Notes: generated from the sequence alone by a model not told the origin. Shown: positions 9,003 through 19,423, counted from the stretch's first letter. The stretch is DNA of 64,000 nt from Anaerolinea sp. (GCA_020723805.1 DYID01000003.1:1-64000), one strand, 5' to 3'. Made by a program: numbers and translations.

Positions 9003-9047
9003 TTTTTCTTGCGTTTCGGGCGACATGAATGTCGCGCTACAAGAAAA
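9003..9047. terminator. Bidirectional terminator between azlD and response regulator gene
   Basis: Arms TTTTCTTG (9004-9011) and CAAGAAAA (9040-9047) enclose a second small palindrome GCGACAT-GA-ATGTCGC (9020-9035). The A and T runs at the ends suit termination in both directions. The genes converge here. Confidence 0.6.
9020..9035. repeat. GCGACAT palindrome, copy 1
   Basis: GCGACAT and ATGTCGC separated by two bases, followed by GCTAC. Two more copies lie in the leader of the btuF-like gene (35894-35911 and 35923-35940), so this is a small dispersed palindrome family. Confidence 0.65.
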
Positions 9048-9060
9048 CTGGTCACAGCAG

Positions 9061-9972
9061 TTAGAGGAAGAGGGTGTAAACCTGTCCATCCCCCGCCTGA
9101 CGCGCGCCGGCGAGCGCCTCGCGGCACTTTTCTATCAGCATCTCGATTTCGGTCGCTGCTGTGACGCGCAAGGCTGAGACGACTCCCGCGCCAAGTTTCA
9201 GGTCGAGGGCGGTGCCGTCGAGCAGGGAGATGTTGGCGTTTTGAATGCCCTTGAGGATGCGGGCGGCGATTTTCTCCGCATCCTGACCGATGACGCCGGG
9301 CAGGGGGATGAGGAAGAGGTTTTCGCCGATCCGCCCCGTGCCGTCGTAAGGACGGCTTTTTTCATGAATGGTTTGTGCAATGAGAGCGAGCGCTTCGCCG
9401 GCGGTGTCTTCGCCGTGCCGCTGGGCAATCTCGCGGAAGTTTTCGACTTCGATGGCAACGAGGCTGAGGGGCGCCTGGGCGCGGCGCGCGCGTTCGAGTT
9501 CACCGTGCGAGAGTGTGAGGAAGGCTTTTTCGTTCAGGACTTTGGTCAGCGGGTCGAACATGGCGGTCTGTTCGAGCGCGCCCTTTGCGCTGACGAGATG
9601 GTCTCTCAAGCCGAGCATACGCAGACCGATGTGCAGGCGTGACTTCAGTTCGAGCGGCGTGATGGGCTTGTGCAGGTAATCGTCCGCGCCGCCGCGCGAG
9701 GGGGCGATGTCGGCTTCCTGCAGTTTGGAGGCAATCAGCAAAATGTAGATGTAGTAGGGCGGCTGCGCCTCGCGCACGCGTTGGATGAATTGGGCTTCGC
9801 CGGCGTCCGTTGTCTCGCGGTCCACGATGACGAACCGCGCCTCCCCCTCCCGCAGGAGTTGCATGGCGTCCTCGCTGTTTTCTGCCAGGATAATTTCATG
9901 CCCGTTGTGCTGAAGCACCTGCCGGATGACAGAACGTTCCACTTCATCGTTGTCGAGGACGAGGATTTTCAT
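9061..9972 (-). CDS. Response regulator with degenerate GGDEF domain
   Basis: A 303-residue protein with an N-terminal receiver domain (about 1-120): acidic pocket D7/D9, phospho-acceptor D51, and K102 in YLHKP. A GGDEF-type domain follows (about 135-303): the opening DPLTKVLNEKAF is recognisable, but the GGDEF signature reads GENLF (216-220), and the metal-binding aspartates are glutamates. Diguanylate cyclase activity is therefore unlikely; it may bind nucleotide or a partner instead. The start at 9972 is preceded by GGAG at eight bases, and a TATAAT box stands at 9992-9997; longer upstream starts would run through the promoter. No sensor kinase is adjacent. Confidence 0.88.
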   Translation of the reverse strand: MKILVLDNDEVERSVIRQVLQHNGHEIILAENSEDAMQLLREGEARFVIVDRETTDAGEAQFIQRVREAQPPYYIYILLIASKLQEADIAPSRGGADDYLHKPITPLELKSRLHIGLRMLGLRDHLVSAKGALEQTAMFDPLTKVLNEKAFLTLSHGELERARRAQAPLSLVAIEVENFREIAQRHGEDTAGEALALIAQTIHEKSRPYDGTGRIGENLFLIPLPGVIGQDAEKIAARILKGIQNANISLLDGTALDLKLGAGVVSALRVTAATEIEMLIEKCREALAGARQAGDGQVYTLFL

Positions 9973-9991
9973 GCCTGCATCTCCGCCGGGA

Positions 9992-9997
9992 ATTATA
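9992..9997 (-). promoter_or_regulatory. -10 box of the response regulator gene
   Basis: TATAAT on the minus strand, giving a leader of about 13-15 bases before the ATG at 9972. No good -35 hexamer is seen at the usual distance. Confidence 0.45.
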
Positions 9998-10084
9998 TCG
10001 TACGCGCGTGCGGCAGTGCGTCGCACCATACGGGCAGATATACCCAAAAAAAACAGTCAAAACGCCGCTTGGAACTTTCTTTGG

Positions 10085-10110
10085 CAGAGAAGGTGCGACG
10101 CACCCTCTGC
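10085..10110. terminator. Hairpin downstream of the HD-domain gene
   Basis: Arms GCAGAG/CTCTGC and GGTGC/GCACC form an almost perfect stem. It lies between the HD-domain gene and the response regulator gene on the same strand. No T run follows, so its role as a terminator is uncertain. The 5' part (GTGCGTCGCACC) also occurs at 10016-10027, so alternative pairing is possible. Confidence 0.4.
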
Positions 10111-10150
10111 GTAGTATGCACGTCTGCACAGAAAAAAGAGCCCGCTCGAA

Positions 10151-10726
10151 TTATTGTGGCTTTGGCAGGTTTCCTTCCAGTCCCAGTTCCGGGGCGATTT
10201 TTCTCATGGCTTGGATTACATTGCCCACATGCTCCCACAATTCGACACCGAATTCCTGCGCGGCGCGTTCCATTTCAGAGCGGGAGGTGCCGGCGGCAAA
10301 GGCTTTGTCCTTCCATTTCTTTTTGACCGAGGCAGGTTCGAGGTCATAGAGCGAACGGGAGGGACGCACCAGCGCGACGGCGGTAATCAATCCCGTAATC
10401 TCGTCGCAGGCGGCGATGGCTTTGCGCACCAGCGTATCGCGCGGCATGTTCATGTGGTCGGCGTGACTCAAAATGTCCTGGATGATGTCTTCGGGTACGC
10501 CGCGTTCGCGCAGGATGGGAGCGCCGTCCTGCGGATGCTGTTCGAGGGTGGGGTGGATTTCCCAGTCGAAATCGTGGAGCAAACCGATCAAGCCCCAGCG
10601 TTCCACGTCTTCGCCGAACTTTTCGGCATAGAAACGCATGGCGGCTTCCACTGAGAGCATGTGGCGCACCAAGCCTTCATTCTTTACATATTCGCGCACG
10701 AGGGACAGGGCTTCATCACGTGTCAT
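10151..10726 (-). CDS. HD-domain protein (predicted metal-dependent phosphohydrolase)
   Basis: A 191-residue cytoplasmic protein with an HD domain: H22 in VRHMLSVE, the HD pair H51-D52 in GLLHDFDWE, and further metal-site histidines in the following helices (QHPQDGAP, ILSHADH). Such small HD proteins hydrolyse phosphate esters of nucleotides or related metabolites, but the substrate cannot be told from sequence. The size is typical for this subgroup, which is often annotated only as HDIG-domain protein. The gene lies upstream of the response regulator on the same strand, with about 180 bases of hairpin-rich DNA between them. Confidence 0.82.
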   Translation of the reverse strand: MTRDEALSLVREYVKNEGLVRHMLSVEAAMRFYAEKFGEDVERWGLIGLLHDFDWEIHPTLEQHPQDGAPILRERGVPEDIIQDILSHADHMNMPRDTLVRKAIAACDEITGLITAVALVRPSRSLYDLEPASVKKKWKDKAFAAGTSRSEMERAAQEFGVELWEHVGNVIQAMRKIAPELGLEGNLPKPQ

Positions 10727-10734
10727 TGAATCTC

Positions 10735-10800
10735 CCGAAATTCACCGCGAAGGCAAAAAGAGACCCTTTTATAAGGTTTCCCCGGCATCTTCGCGGTTTG
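10735..10800. repeat. Intergenic inverted repeat CCGCGAAG / CTTCGCGG
   Basis: Short gap between two minus-strand genes. It contains the inverted pair CCGCGAAG (about 10745) and CTTCGCGG (about 10790), resembling a dispersed intergenic element. No gene is seen. Confidence 0.4.
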
Positions 10801-10803
10801 ATT

Positions 10804-11826
10804 TTAGATGCTTGTCGAAGTCTCCAGACCATACTGAGCGGCGAGGTCGTCGAGCAGGGCTTCCACTTCATCGAGGAAATGGTCGAGCGCTTCCACGCGT
10901 TCGCTCATGCCTGCCACCAGTCCCAATTGACCACACGCGGCGCGCCAGGGGCTTTCCAATTCCGGCACAACATTTACGGCGAGAGTCCAGGTTTGCAGGA
11001 GGGACCACAAGGCGGCGTGGGGTTTGTCGCCGCCAAGCATCGCCAGGATTGCCTTCTCATAATAATTCATGCGCGCCGGATGGATGCGAGGGTCCACGCG
11101 GTTGTTTTTCGCGGCGGCTTCGAAGGCGAGACGCCAATCGGGAAGCCAGGATTGGATGGTGGACGGTTCCAGCGCATGGACGCCCATCAAGCCAGCCAGC
11201 GCCGCATCCATGCCGGGACGTCCAGCCGTCTCTGCCCGCCCGGCAAATTCCAACATCAGACGCCTCTCCTGCAATGGCGGACCGGACAACTCTGCCACGG
11301 CGTTGACGGCGTGGTAGAGCGACTTCATGTACTTCGCCACGTCGGTGGGGGTGACCGAGCCGCTCACTTCGAGCAGGTCGCGCCAGATCTGCCGCCCGTG
11401 CGAGAGCAGTTCGCGCGAACGGTGCAGAGCGGGCGCCGGGGCGTTGAATTCGGAGCCTGCCCGCAAGCCAGCCTGCACAAACTCGAAGAATTTTTCGCGT
11501 TCGTAAAGGAGCATGGGGTCGTACATTTCCCAGCCCAGCCAGGGATCGAGGCGCAGTTCGCGCGGACGTTTGAACTCCGCTTTGGCGCGGTGACCGATGT
11601 CCACGTGGAAGTCGGGGGTGAGTTTGATGAATTCGCGGCGGTGGCGCGGCTCGTCGGCGTGGACGAAGATGATGTCAATGTCGGCGGTGCCGCCGAGGAG
11701 CGGGTCGAGTTGGTCGTCGGCGAGGGCGCCGGTCAGGTAGGCGGCGATGATGTCCTTGTCGTTGTAGGCGCGTTCTTGGGCGGTCTCGCGGGCAATTTTG
11801 ATGAGGGATTCGCGTGTCACTCGCAT
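10804..11826 (-). CDS. Predicted nucleotidyltransferase-fold protein
   Basis: A 340-residue protein of unknown role. Near the N-terminus (about residues 28-50) it has an ADIDIIFVH strand after a GG pair, the pattern of a polymerase-beta-type nucleotidyltransferase with two active-site aspartates; another acidic residue may come from DFHVDIGH. The rest is helical, with no other motif I recognise. The start at 11826 is chosen because AGGAAG lies about six bases upstream. Downstream it follows the deoxynucleoside kinase gene by 45 bases on the same strand, so the two may be co-transcribed. It could modify a small molecule or nucleic acid; the substrate is unknown. Confidence 0.6.
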   Translation of the reverse strand: MRVTRESLIKIARETAQERAYNDKDIIAAYLTGALADDQLDPLLGGTADIDIIFVHADEPRHRREFIKLTPDFHVDIGHRAKAEFKRPRELRLDPWLGWEMYDPMLLYEREKFFEFVQAGLRAGSEFNAPAPALHRSRELLSHGRQIWRDLLEVSGSVTPTDVAKYMKSLYHAVNAVAELSGPPLQERRLMLEFAGRAETAGRPGMDAALAGLMGVHALEPSTIQSWLPDWRLAFEAAAKNNRVDPRIHPARMNYYEKAILAMLGGDKPHAALWSLLQTWTLAVNVVPELESPWRAACGQLGLVAGMSERVEALDHFLDEVEALLDDLAAQYGLETSTSI

Positions 11827-11871
11827 AAGTATCTTCCTGTTGGCGCAGGTCAAAGCCGCCGGGAGAGGCGA

Positions 11872-12513
11872 TCAGGCTTCGGGGAGGGGCAAGGTTTGTT
11901 GAAAGGGCGGCAGGTTCAGGCTTTGTCGGATGCGGTTTTCAATCAGTTTGAGATGCTCGGGGTTCTGGACGATGTTCAGGTTGTTGGTGTCAATGGTCAG
12001 GATGGGCGTATGGTCGAAGGGTTTGGAGAAGAAGTCCTCGTAGGCGAGGTTGAGTTCGTGGATGTAGGAACGTTCCATCTGACGTTCGTAGGGGCGGTCG
12101 CGCAGGGCGATGCGCTGCATGAGGGTGTCGGTGCTGGCTTGCAGATAGACGAGCAGATCGGGCTTTTGGATTTTTTCGGCAAGCGCCTCGTGGACTTTGT
12201 AGTACATGTCGAGTTCGTCGCCTTTGAGGTTGATGCGGGCGAAGAGGGCGTCTTTAGCGAAGGTGTAATCGGCGATAAGGTTTTTGCCGGCGGCGAGCAG
12301 TTCGTGAACGGTGCGGCGCTGCTGGTGATAGCGGCTGAGCAAAAAGAAGATTTGCGTTTGAAAGGCGTAGCGCGCGCGGTCGCTGTAGAAATCGGACAGG
12401 AACGGGTTTTCTTCGAATACTTCGAGCAGGAGTTCGGCGTCGAAGGCGGGTTGTAACAGTCGGGCGAGGGTGGTCTTTCCCACTCCGATCACCCCTTCAA
12501 TGGCAACATACAT
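11872..12513 (-). CDS. Deoxynucleoside kinase (dNK family)
   Basis: Salvage enzyme that phosphorylates deoxynucleosides using ATP. The 213-residue product has the family pattern: P-loop GVIGVGKTT (7-15), the catalytic base region EVFEENPFL (31-39), the DRS-like element ADYTFAKD (81-88), and the arginine-rich lid RDRPYERQ (about 138-145). It resembles the bacterial deoxyadenosine/deoxyguanosine kinases more than thymidine kinase, but specificity cannot be settled from sequence alone. The gene starts 189 bases downstream of gyrA on the same strand. Confidence 0.88.
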   Translation of the reverse strand: MYVAIEGVIGVGKTTLARLLQPAFDAELLLEVFEENPFLSDFYSDRARYAFQTQIFFLLSRYHQQRRTVHELLAAGKNLIADYTFAKDALFARINLKGDELDMYYKVHEALAEKIQKPDLLVYLQASTDTLMQRIALRDRPYERQMERSYIHELNLAYEDFFSKPFDHTPILTIDTNNLNIVQNPEHLKLIENRIRQSLNLPPFQQTLPLPEA

Positions 12514-12604
12514 GGATTGCGCTCCAGATGGCAGGTTGGGTTAAGGATACCATATTGAGGTATTCGCCGTGAGGGCAGGATGACTGACAGGCTCACAATC
12601 TTTC

Positions 12605-12662
12605 GCCACAGATTTCACGGATTTTTCACTGATGTTCCTTGTCAATCGGTGAAATCTGTGGC
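12605..12662. repeat. Dispersed inverted repeat GCCACAGATTTCAC
   Basis: Perfect 14-base arms GCCACAGATTTCAC (12605-12618) and GTGAAATCTGTGGC (12649-12662). It lies between gyrA and the kinase gene and could form a strong hairpin at the 3' end of gyrA mRNA. A related element is at 47150-47207. Confidence 0.75.
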
Positions 12663-12702
12663 AAGGTTTTTGGAGTTTCCCGTTAAAACGGTGGAGCCAA
12701 TT

Positions 12703-15264
<2,562 letters not shown>

Positions 15265-15284
15265 GGGGTCTCCAGATGCTAACC

Positions 15285-15333
15285 ACAAAGACACGGAGAA
15301 CACAGAGGCTTTTGTTCTCAGTGTCTCCGTGAC
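15285..15333. repeat. Dispersed inverted repeat with CACGGAGA arms
   Basis: CACGGAGA (15292-15299) and TCTCCGTG (15324-15331) pair around an ACACAGAGG core. This is the common CACAAAGACACGGAG-type intergenic element. It lies in the gyrA leader region, just upstream of the ribosome binding site. Confidence 0.6.
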
Positions 15334-15392
15334 TCAGCGGCGAATGGATGTTCTATAAGTCGGGACAATCTTACGGGGAAAGGGGGAGGGCG

Positions 15393-16478
15393 TCAAGTGA
15401 CGCGCCTTTTGCCAAAGTAGGAGCGAAGCGCCATGATTGAAATGACCAGGAAGGTGAAAGGCGCATAGAAAAGGGCAAACGCTGTCAGCGCGGGGAGAGC
15501 CGCACTTTCCGATGAACGCAGAACGAGGCAGGCGGTGTAGAGCAGATAGTAGGAGAACAACAGCCCGCCTTCAAAGCGCGAGACACGGCTGTCAATGTAG
15601 AAGATGGGCAGGGTGACAACGGCGACGAAAATCATGACCGGGAAATCGAAGCGGAAGGCGGTTTCGGCAATGCCAATGCCGCCCGGCGCCGCCAGCCCGG
15701 CAATGCCCAGCACGCCCAGCAGGTTGTAGATGTTGCTCCCCACCGCGTTGCCGACGGCAATATCGCTTTCGCCCCGCAGGGCGGCAACGACCGAGGTGGC
15801 GACCTCCGGCAGAGAGGTGCCGGCGGCGACGATGGTCAAGCCAATCACCAGTTCGCTGACGCCCAGCGCCACGGCAATGGCGGTCGCCGCATTGACCAGC
15901 CAGCGCGCGCCCAGCACCAGCAAGCCCAGCCCGGCGGCGATGAGCAGGAGGTACTTCAGGATGTTGCGCGGCGTGGTGGTTTCTTTTTGAGCGTATTCCT
16001 GGGCGTATTCCTGCTGGACATTTTTAGTCTCCCGCCGGCTCTGGCGCAGGGAAAACAGGGTGTAAGCAACGACGCCGCTGAAAAGGAGGGCGCTGTCCAG
16101 TTTGCCCAGTCTCCCATCTGCCGCCAGCAGGTAGGTCAGCAGCGATATGCCAATCATGATGGGTGCATCGAGACGGATGAGCTGCTCGGCAATGAGCAGG
16201 GGCGCAGCCACGGCGCTCAAACCCAGCACGAACAGGATGTTGAAGATGTTCGAGCCGATGATGTTGCCGATGGTGATGTCGCCCTGTCCGCTGACTGCGG
16301 CTTGCAGGGAAACGGCAATCTCCGGCGAGGCAGTGCCGACCGCGACAACCGTCAAGCCGATGACGAGGGGCGAAACGCCAAACGCCGCCGCCAAACGCGA
16401 AGAACCCCGCACGAGCGATTCCGCGCCGAGGATGAGGACAATCAGTCCCGCAATGAAGAGTAGTATGGTGGATAACAT
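15393..16478 (-). CDS. CaCA-family cation antiporter (YrbG-like Ca/Na exchanger)
   Basis: Polytopic membrane protein of 361 residues with about ten helices and the duplicated alpha repeats of the calcium/cation antiporter superfamily. Repeat 1 contains GTASPEIAVS and GNIIGSNIFN; repeat 2 contains GTSLPEVATS and GNAVGSNIYN. The glutamates in the two PE motifs are the ion-binding residues of the family. A central cytoplasmic loop (about 140-170) is rich in charged residues. The length is usual for YrbG-type proteins. Exchange of calcium for sodium or protons is inferred. A TACAAT -10 box lies at 16522-16527 on the minus strand. Confidence 0.9.
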   Translation of the reverse strand: MLSTILLFIAGLIVLILGAESLVRGSSRLAAAFGVSPLVIGLTVVAVGTASPEIAVSLQAAVSGQGDITIGNIIGSNIFNILFVLGLSAVAAPLLIAEQLIRLDAPIMIGISLLTYLLAADGRLGKLDSALLFSGVVAYTLFSLRQSRRETKNVQQEYAQEYAQKETTTPRNILKYLLLIAAGLGLLVLGARWLVNAATAIAVALGVSELVIGLTIVAAGTSLPEVATSVVAALRGESDIAVGNAVGSNIYNLLGVLGIAGLAAPGGIGIAETAFRFDFPVMIFVAVVTLPIFYIDSRVSRFEGGLLFSYYLLYTACLVLRSSESAALPALTAFALFYAPFTFLVISIMALRSYFGKRRVT

Positions 16479-16540
16479 CGGATTGCTCCCAAAACAGCCA
16501 GTCCCGCCCGGCTGGGGAGATATTGTATCCCCTTTTGAAG

Positions 16541-16570
16541 AAAAACCGGGCAGGTCATCTGCCTGCCCGG
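16541..16570 (-). terminator. Rho-independent terminator after SH3 lipoprotein gene
   Basis: Stem CCGGGCAGG/CCTGCCCGG (16546-16554 and 16562-16570), followed on the minus strand by TTTTT. It lies eight bases beyond the stop of the lipoprotein gene at 16578. Confidence 0.8.
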
Positions 16571-16577
16571 TGCATGT

Positions 16578-17438
16578 TCAGGGCTTGAATTCGATGTTGT
16601 GTGTGACGCACATGCCGTTTACGCCGTCTTCGGAGCAAAGCGTGAGCGTGGCGCGGAATTTATGTCCGCCCGGATCGTAGTTGAAGACGGGCGAACTCAC
16701 GGTCAGTTTCTCGCCGAGACCCAGCGCCTTTTTCGCGTCAATGTCGGTACAACCGTTGCGGTTGGTGAAGTTGTTGTCGCTCAGCGAGAGGGTGATCTTG
16801 GCGTCGGTATCCTGCACGGACATGGAAATGGAGCGGAAGACAATGCCGCCGGTGTTTTGCAGTTTGAATTCCACCCACCAGCCGCTGCCGGTGCAGGCTT
16901 CCAGCCCGGTGTATTCCGCCGCGAAATCAGGAGCAGGCGTCGGTGTGGGGGGGGGCGTGAAGACCGGCAGCGCCTGGATGTTGCCAACCAGCGTGGCGTA
17001 TTCTCCCCACAGCCAGCAGAATCCGCCTTCCACGTCTGGGTTGGCGACGTACCAGTAATTGCCCAGCGCATCGCGCCCATAGACCTCGGTCATTTCGCCC
17101 ACCAAGAGCGCTCCCACGCGGTCATACGCTTTACCGGGACCGACGCGGCAATTGGTGGCGACCGAGACGCTGATGAGCGGCACGGAAGGGGTAGCGGTAA
17201 ACTCCGGTGTGGGGGTGAGGGTAATGGTGGGAGATGCCGTAGGCGGAGCGGGGGTGAACGTGGCAGTTGGCTGGGCGCCCGGCTGTGCGCTCTGGGTCTG
17301 GATGACCGCGAGGGTCTGGGCGACCAGCGTGTTGATGAGATTGGGGTTGGGGGTGGCGGTCATGCCAAGGGGGGCGCAAGCCGCCGCGCTAACCATCAAA
17401 ACAATCATAAAGACACGCAAGGGAGAGGGCTTGAACAT
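16578..17438 (-). CDS. Lipoprotein with SH3-like domain (copy A)
   Basis: Predicted lipoprotein of 286 residues. The signal peptide ends in a lipobox with C21 (SAAAC). A threonine/proline-rich linker (about 48-90) leads to an SH3b-like domain (about 97-155: NCRVGPGKAYDRVG ... YWYV). The C-terminal domain (about 180-286) has four cysteines and beta-rich sequence. It is a clear paralogue of the next gene upstream (17715-18572). SH3b domains usually bind cell wall or surface ligands; no enzymatic motif is seen. AAGGAG lies six bases ahead of the ATG. It has its own terminator and stands behind a 127-base palindromic leader. Confidence 0.8.
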   Translation of the reverse strand: MFKPSPLRVFMIVLMVSAAACAPLGMTATPNPNLINTLVAQTLAVIQTQSAQPGAQPTATFTPAPPTASPTITLTPTPEFTATPSVPLISVSVATNCRVGPGKAYDRVGALLVGEMTEVYGRDALGNYWYVANPDVEGGFCWLWGEYATLVGNIQALPVFTPPPTPTPAPDFAAEYTGLEACTGSGWWVEFKLQNTGGIVFRSISMSVQDTDAKITLSLSDNNFTNRNGCTDIDAKKALGLGEKLTVSSPVFNYDPGGHKFRATLTLCSEDGVNGMCVTHNIEFKP

Positions 17439-17462
17439 GGGAACTCCTTTTGCTAAGTGATT

Positions 17463-17589
17463 GGTCGAAATTTTTATAAACTCCTGTGAGTACTCGGCGT
17501 TCTCTTACGCCGAGGGGGGACGTTACACACCTGCCCTGACGGGCGGTGCCAGGGGAGAACGTCCCCTACACGTAAAATCTATTTCGACC
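17463..17589. other. Nested palindromic element upstream of SH3 lipoprotein
   Basis: Outer arms GGTCGAAAT (17463-17471) and ATTTCGACC (17581-17589) enclose two further hairpins: CTCGGCGT/ACGCCGAG near 17495-17516 and GGGACGTT/AACGTCCC near 17517-17575. The whole could fold as a multibranched RNA or could be a short miniature element. It lies in the leader of the lipoprotein gene at 16578-17438. Confidence 0.5.
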
Positions 17590-17661
17590 GGCTATTTATC
17601 ATCACGGTATTTTTAATGACGATGCCGTCACCCAATGAGTTCCTCCATTGAGACGAGAATC

Positions 17662-17698
17662 AACGAGCCGCCCTGAAATGACAGCAGGGCGGCTCGTT
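17662..17698. terminator. Strong hairpin downstream of SH3 lipoprotein copy B
   Basis: Perfect 14-base arms AACGAGCCGCCCTG (17662-17675) and CAGGGCGGCTCGTT (17685-17698). It lies 17 bases beyond the stop of the minus-strand gene. No T run follows, so termination is likely but not certain. Confidence 0.55.
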
Positions 17699-17714
17699 CG
17701 GTGGCTACAGGCGG

Positions 17715-18572
17715 CTACGGCTTGAAGGTAAGTTCGCGCGTCAGGCAGGAGCCTTTGAGGTCGGGGTCGGTGCAGACGGTGATGGAAGCGCTCATGGAGT
17801 GCCCGGCAGGATTTGCCGCCAGCGGCGGCGAACTGATTGTCACCGCGCCGCCGGGGATGAGCGTATCCACTGTGATGGGGGCGTTGCATCCATCGCGCCG
17901 CGTGAAGTCGTTGGACTCCAAGGAGGCGGTGGTGTTGGCGGTGATGTCGCGCATGGTGAGCGAGAAGGATTGAAATGTCGCCGGGCTCGAGTTGGTCAGA
18001 CGAAAGTCCACCCACCAGACGGTGCAGGTCCCCACCCGCTGGAAGGAGACGGTGAAACTGCTGGCAGGCGGCGGTTCAGGAGAAAGATACGCAATGTGGA
18101 GCGTGTTGCCGGAGACGGTGGCATATTTGCCCCACAGCCAGCAAAATTCGGGACCCTGACCCTGGTCCGGGTTGCGGATGTACCAAAACTCGCCCTTCGG
18201 TTCACGCCCGACGACTTCGGCTGTTTCGCCAACGAGGAGGATTCCCACCCTCTCATACAACTCGCCAGGACCCGTGCGGCAGTTGGTATCCACCGAAACG
18301 CTGATGAGCGGAATCTCAGGGGTGGCGGTAAAGTCAGGGGTGGGAGTGAGGCTTGGGAGGGGTGTCAGGCTGGGGGTCGGGGGTGAAGCGGTGAAGGTGG
18401 CAGTAGGAGGGTTGGCGCGGGCGGCTTCGGTCTGACGGGCGGCGACGGTCTGCACGATGGAGGTGGCAAGAGCGTTGGGGTCTGCGGTTGAGGCGGGGGC
18501 GGGCAATCCGCAGGCGAGCGAGGCGGTGAGCAAAATGATGACGGCGGCGAGAGGAATATGTCGCTTTCGCAT
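17715..18572 (-). CDS. Lipoprotein with SH3-like domain (copy B)
   Basis: Predicted lipoprotein of 285 residues, a tandem paralogue of copy A. Signal peptide with lipobox cysteine C21 (ASLAC), threonine/proline-rich linker (about 50-95), SH3b-like domain (NCRTGPGELYERVG ... FWYI), and a cysteine-containing beta-rich C-terminal domain ending in LTFKP. The start at 18572 is supported by AGGAG five bases upstream and by the signal peptide that follows; longer upstream reading would overlap the neighbouring methyltransferase gene. The linker DNA of both copies is simple-sequence GGGGT/GGCGG, which favours replication slippage. The function is unknown; it is probably an exported surface protein. 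Confidence 0.8.
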   Translation of the reverse strand: MRKRHIPLAAVIILLTASLACGLPAPASTADPNALATSIVQTVAARQTEAARANPPTATFTASPPTPSLTPLPSLTPTPDFTATPEIPLISVSVDTNCRTGPGELYERVGILLVGETAEVVGREPKGEFWYIRNPDQGQGPEFCWLWGKYATVSGNTLHIAYLSPEPPPASSFTVSFQRVGTCTVWWVDFRLTNSSPATFQSFSLTMRDITANTTASLESNDFTRRDGCNAPITVDTLIPGGAVTISSPPLAANPAGHSMSASITVCTDPDLKGSCLTRELTFKP

Positions 18573-18606
18573 ACGGCTCCTTTTGTCTGGTTCATCATAC
18601 CAAATT

Positions 18607-19410
18607 TTATAACCGCCAGATGAGGTAGCCGCGGGAGAGCCAGCGGCGTTGAAGCGCCACGCGGTAGCCTTTGGCTTCGAGACGTTCTGCCGCCGCGATA
18701 AACCACTGACGCAAGCCGTAGGTTTTGGCGGCGGAGGCTTCGGCGGCGGCGCGTTTCCATGCCTGGAAGAAGTCGTGTATGGGTTCGCCCGGCACGACGC
18801 GGTGGATGAGGTTCTTCGGCAGGATGGTCTGGAATTCCGCCGGGTCGAACCCCAGGCGAAAGTTGGTGCTGAAGACCAGCGCTTCGAACTTCCACGTTCC
18901 GCTTTCCTCTTTTCGCGCCAGATTCGCCGCCCAAATGCTCCCAAACGGACTCGAGGTGCCTTCGATCATCAGTCCGCCCGGCAGGACGTATTGCGCCAGC
19001 ATCTCGTAGGCGGGAGCGAAATCGGCTTCCTCGTATTGGCGGAGGACATTGAAGGCGCGGATGAGCCGCACGTGCTCGCCGGGCTGGAGCGGCAGGTTAA
19101 AGCCGCCGAGGCGGAAGAAGGTTTGTTCGTCGGCGAAGGGCTGGGCGGCTTCGACGCGTTCGCGGTCAATTTCCACGCCGAGGATTTTCAGGCGGGGGTT
19201 GAGGCGGCGGAAGCGCTGCGCCGCTTCAAGGGTGGTGCGGGGGTCGAAGCCGTAGCCGAGGTCCACAAAGAGGGAATCGGCGAACAGTCCGTCGGTCCGC
19301 GTGAGAAGCGAGGGTTCGTAGAGCAGGAGGAAGTGATCTACGCGGCGCAGGCGGTTGGAGGCGGTCTTTCCGCGGGTGGGTTGTCCGAGCGGTTTTTGAG
19401 GGCGCGGCAT
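18607..19410 (-). CDS. Class I SAM-dependent methyltransferase-like protein
   Basis: A 267-residue protein with a Rossmann-type methyltransferase core: motif I is LFVDLGYGFDPRTTLEAA (about 47-64) and the acidic end of strand 2 is LGVEIDRER (about 77-85). The substrate is unknown. The ATG at 19410 is chosen because a TATAAT box (19418-19423 on the minus strand) stands only seven bases upstream, so the mRNA probably begins at the start codon and has no leader; an earlier ATG at 19479 would lie upstream of this box. It is separated from rpoC by the rpoC terminator, so it is an independent unit. Confidence 0.72.
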   Translation of the reverse strand: MPRPQKPLGQPTRGKTASNRLRRVDHFLLLYEPSLLTRTDGLFADSLFVDLGYGFDPRTTLEAAQRFRRLNPRLKILGVEIDRERVEAAQPFADEQTFFRLGGFNLPLQPGEHVRLIRAFNVLRQYEEADFAPAYEMLAQYVLPGGLMIEGTSSPFGSIWAANLARKEESGTWKFEALVFSTNFRLGFDPAEFQTILPKNLIHRVVPGEPIHDFFQAWKRAAAEASAAKTYGLRQWFIAAAERLEAKGYRVALQRRWLSRGYLIWRL

Positions 19411-19417
19411 GAGTGCG

Positions 19418-19423
19418 ATTATA
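19418..19423 (-). promoter_or_regulatory. -10 box for leaderless methyltransferase mRNA
   Basis: TATAAT on the minus strand, seven bases upstream of the ATG at 19410. No ribosome binding site is present, which fits leaderless transcription. Confidence 0.5.

Noticed and set aside
18573-18944. N-terminal extension of SH3 lipoprotein copy B
   Set aside because: The longer frame overlaps the methyltransferase gene, and the signal peptide and ribosome binding site are at 18572.
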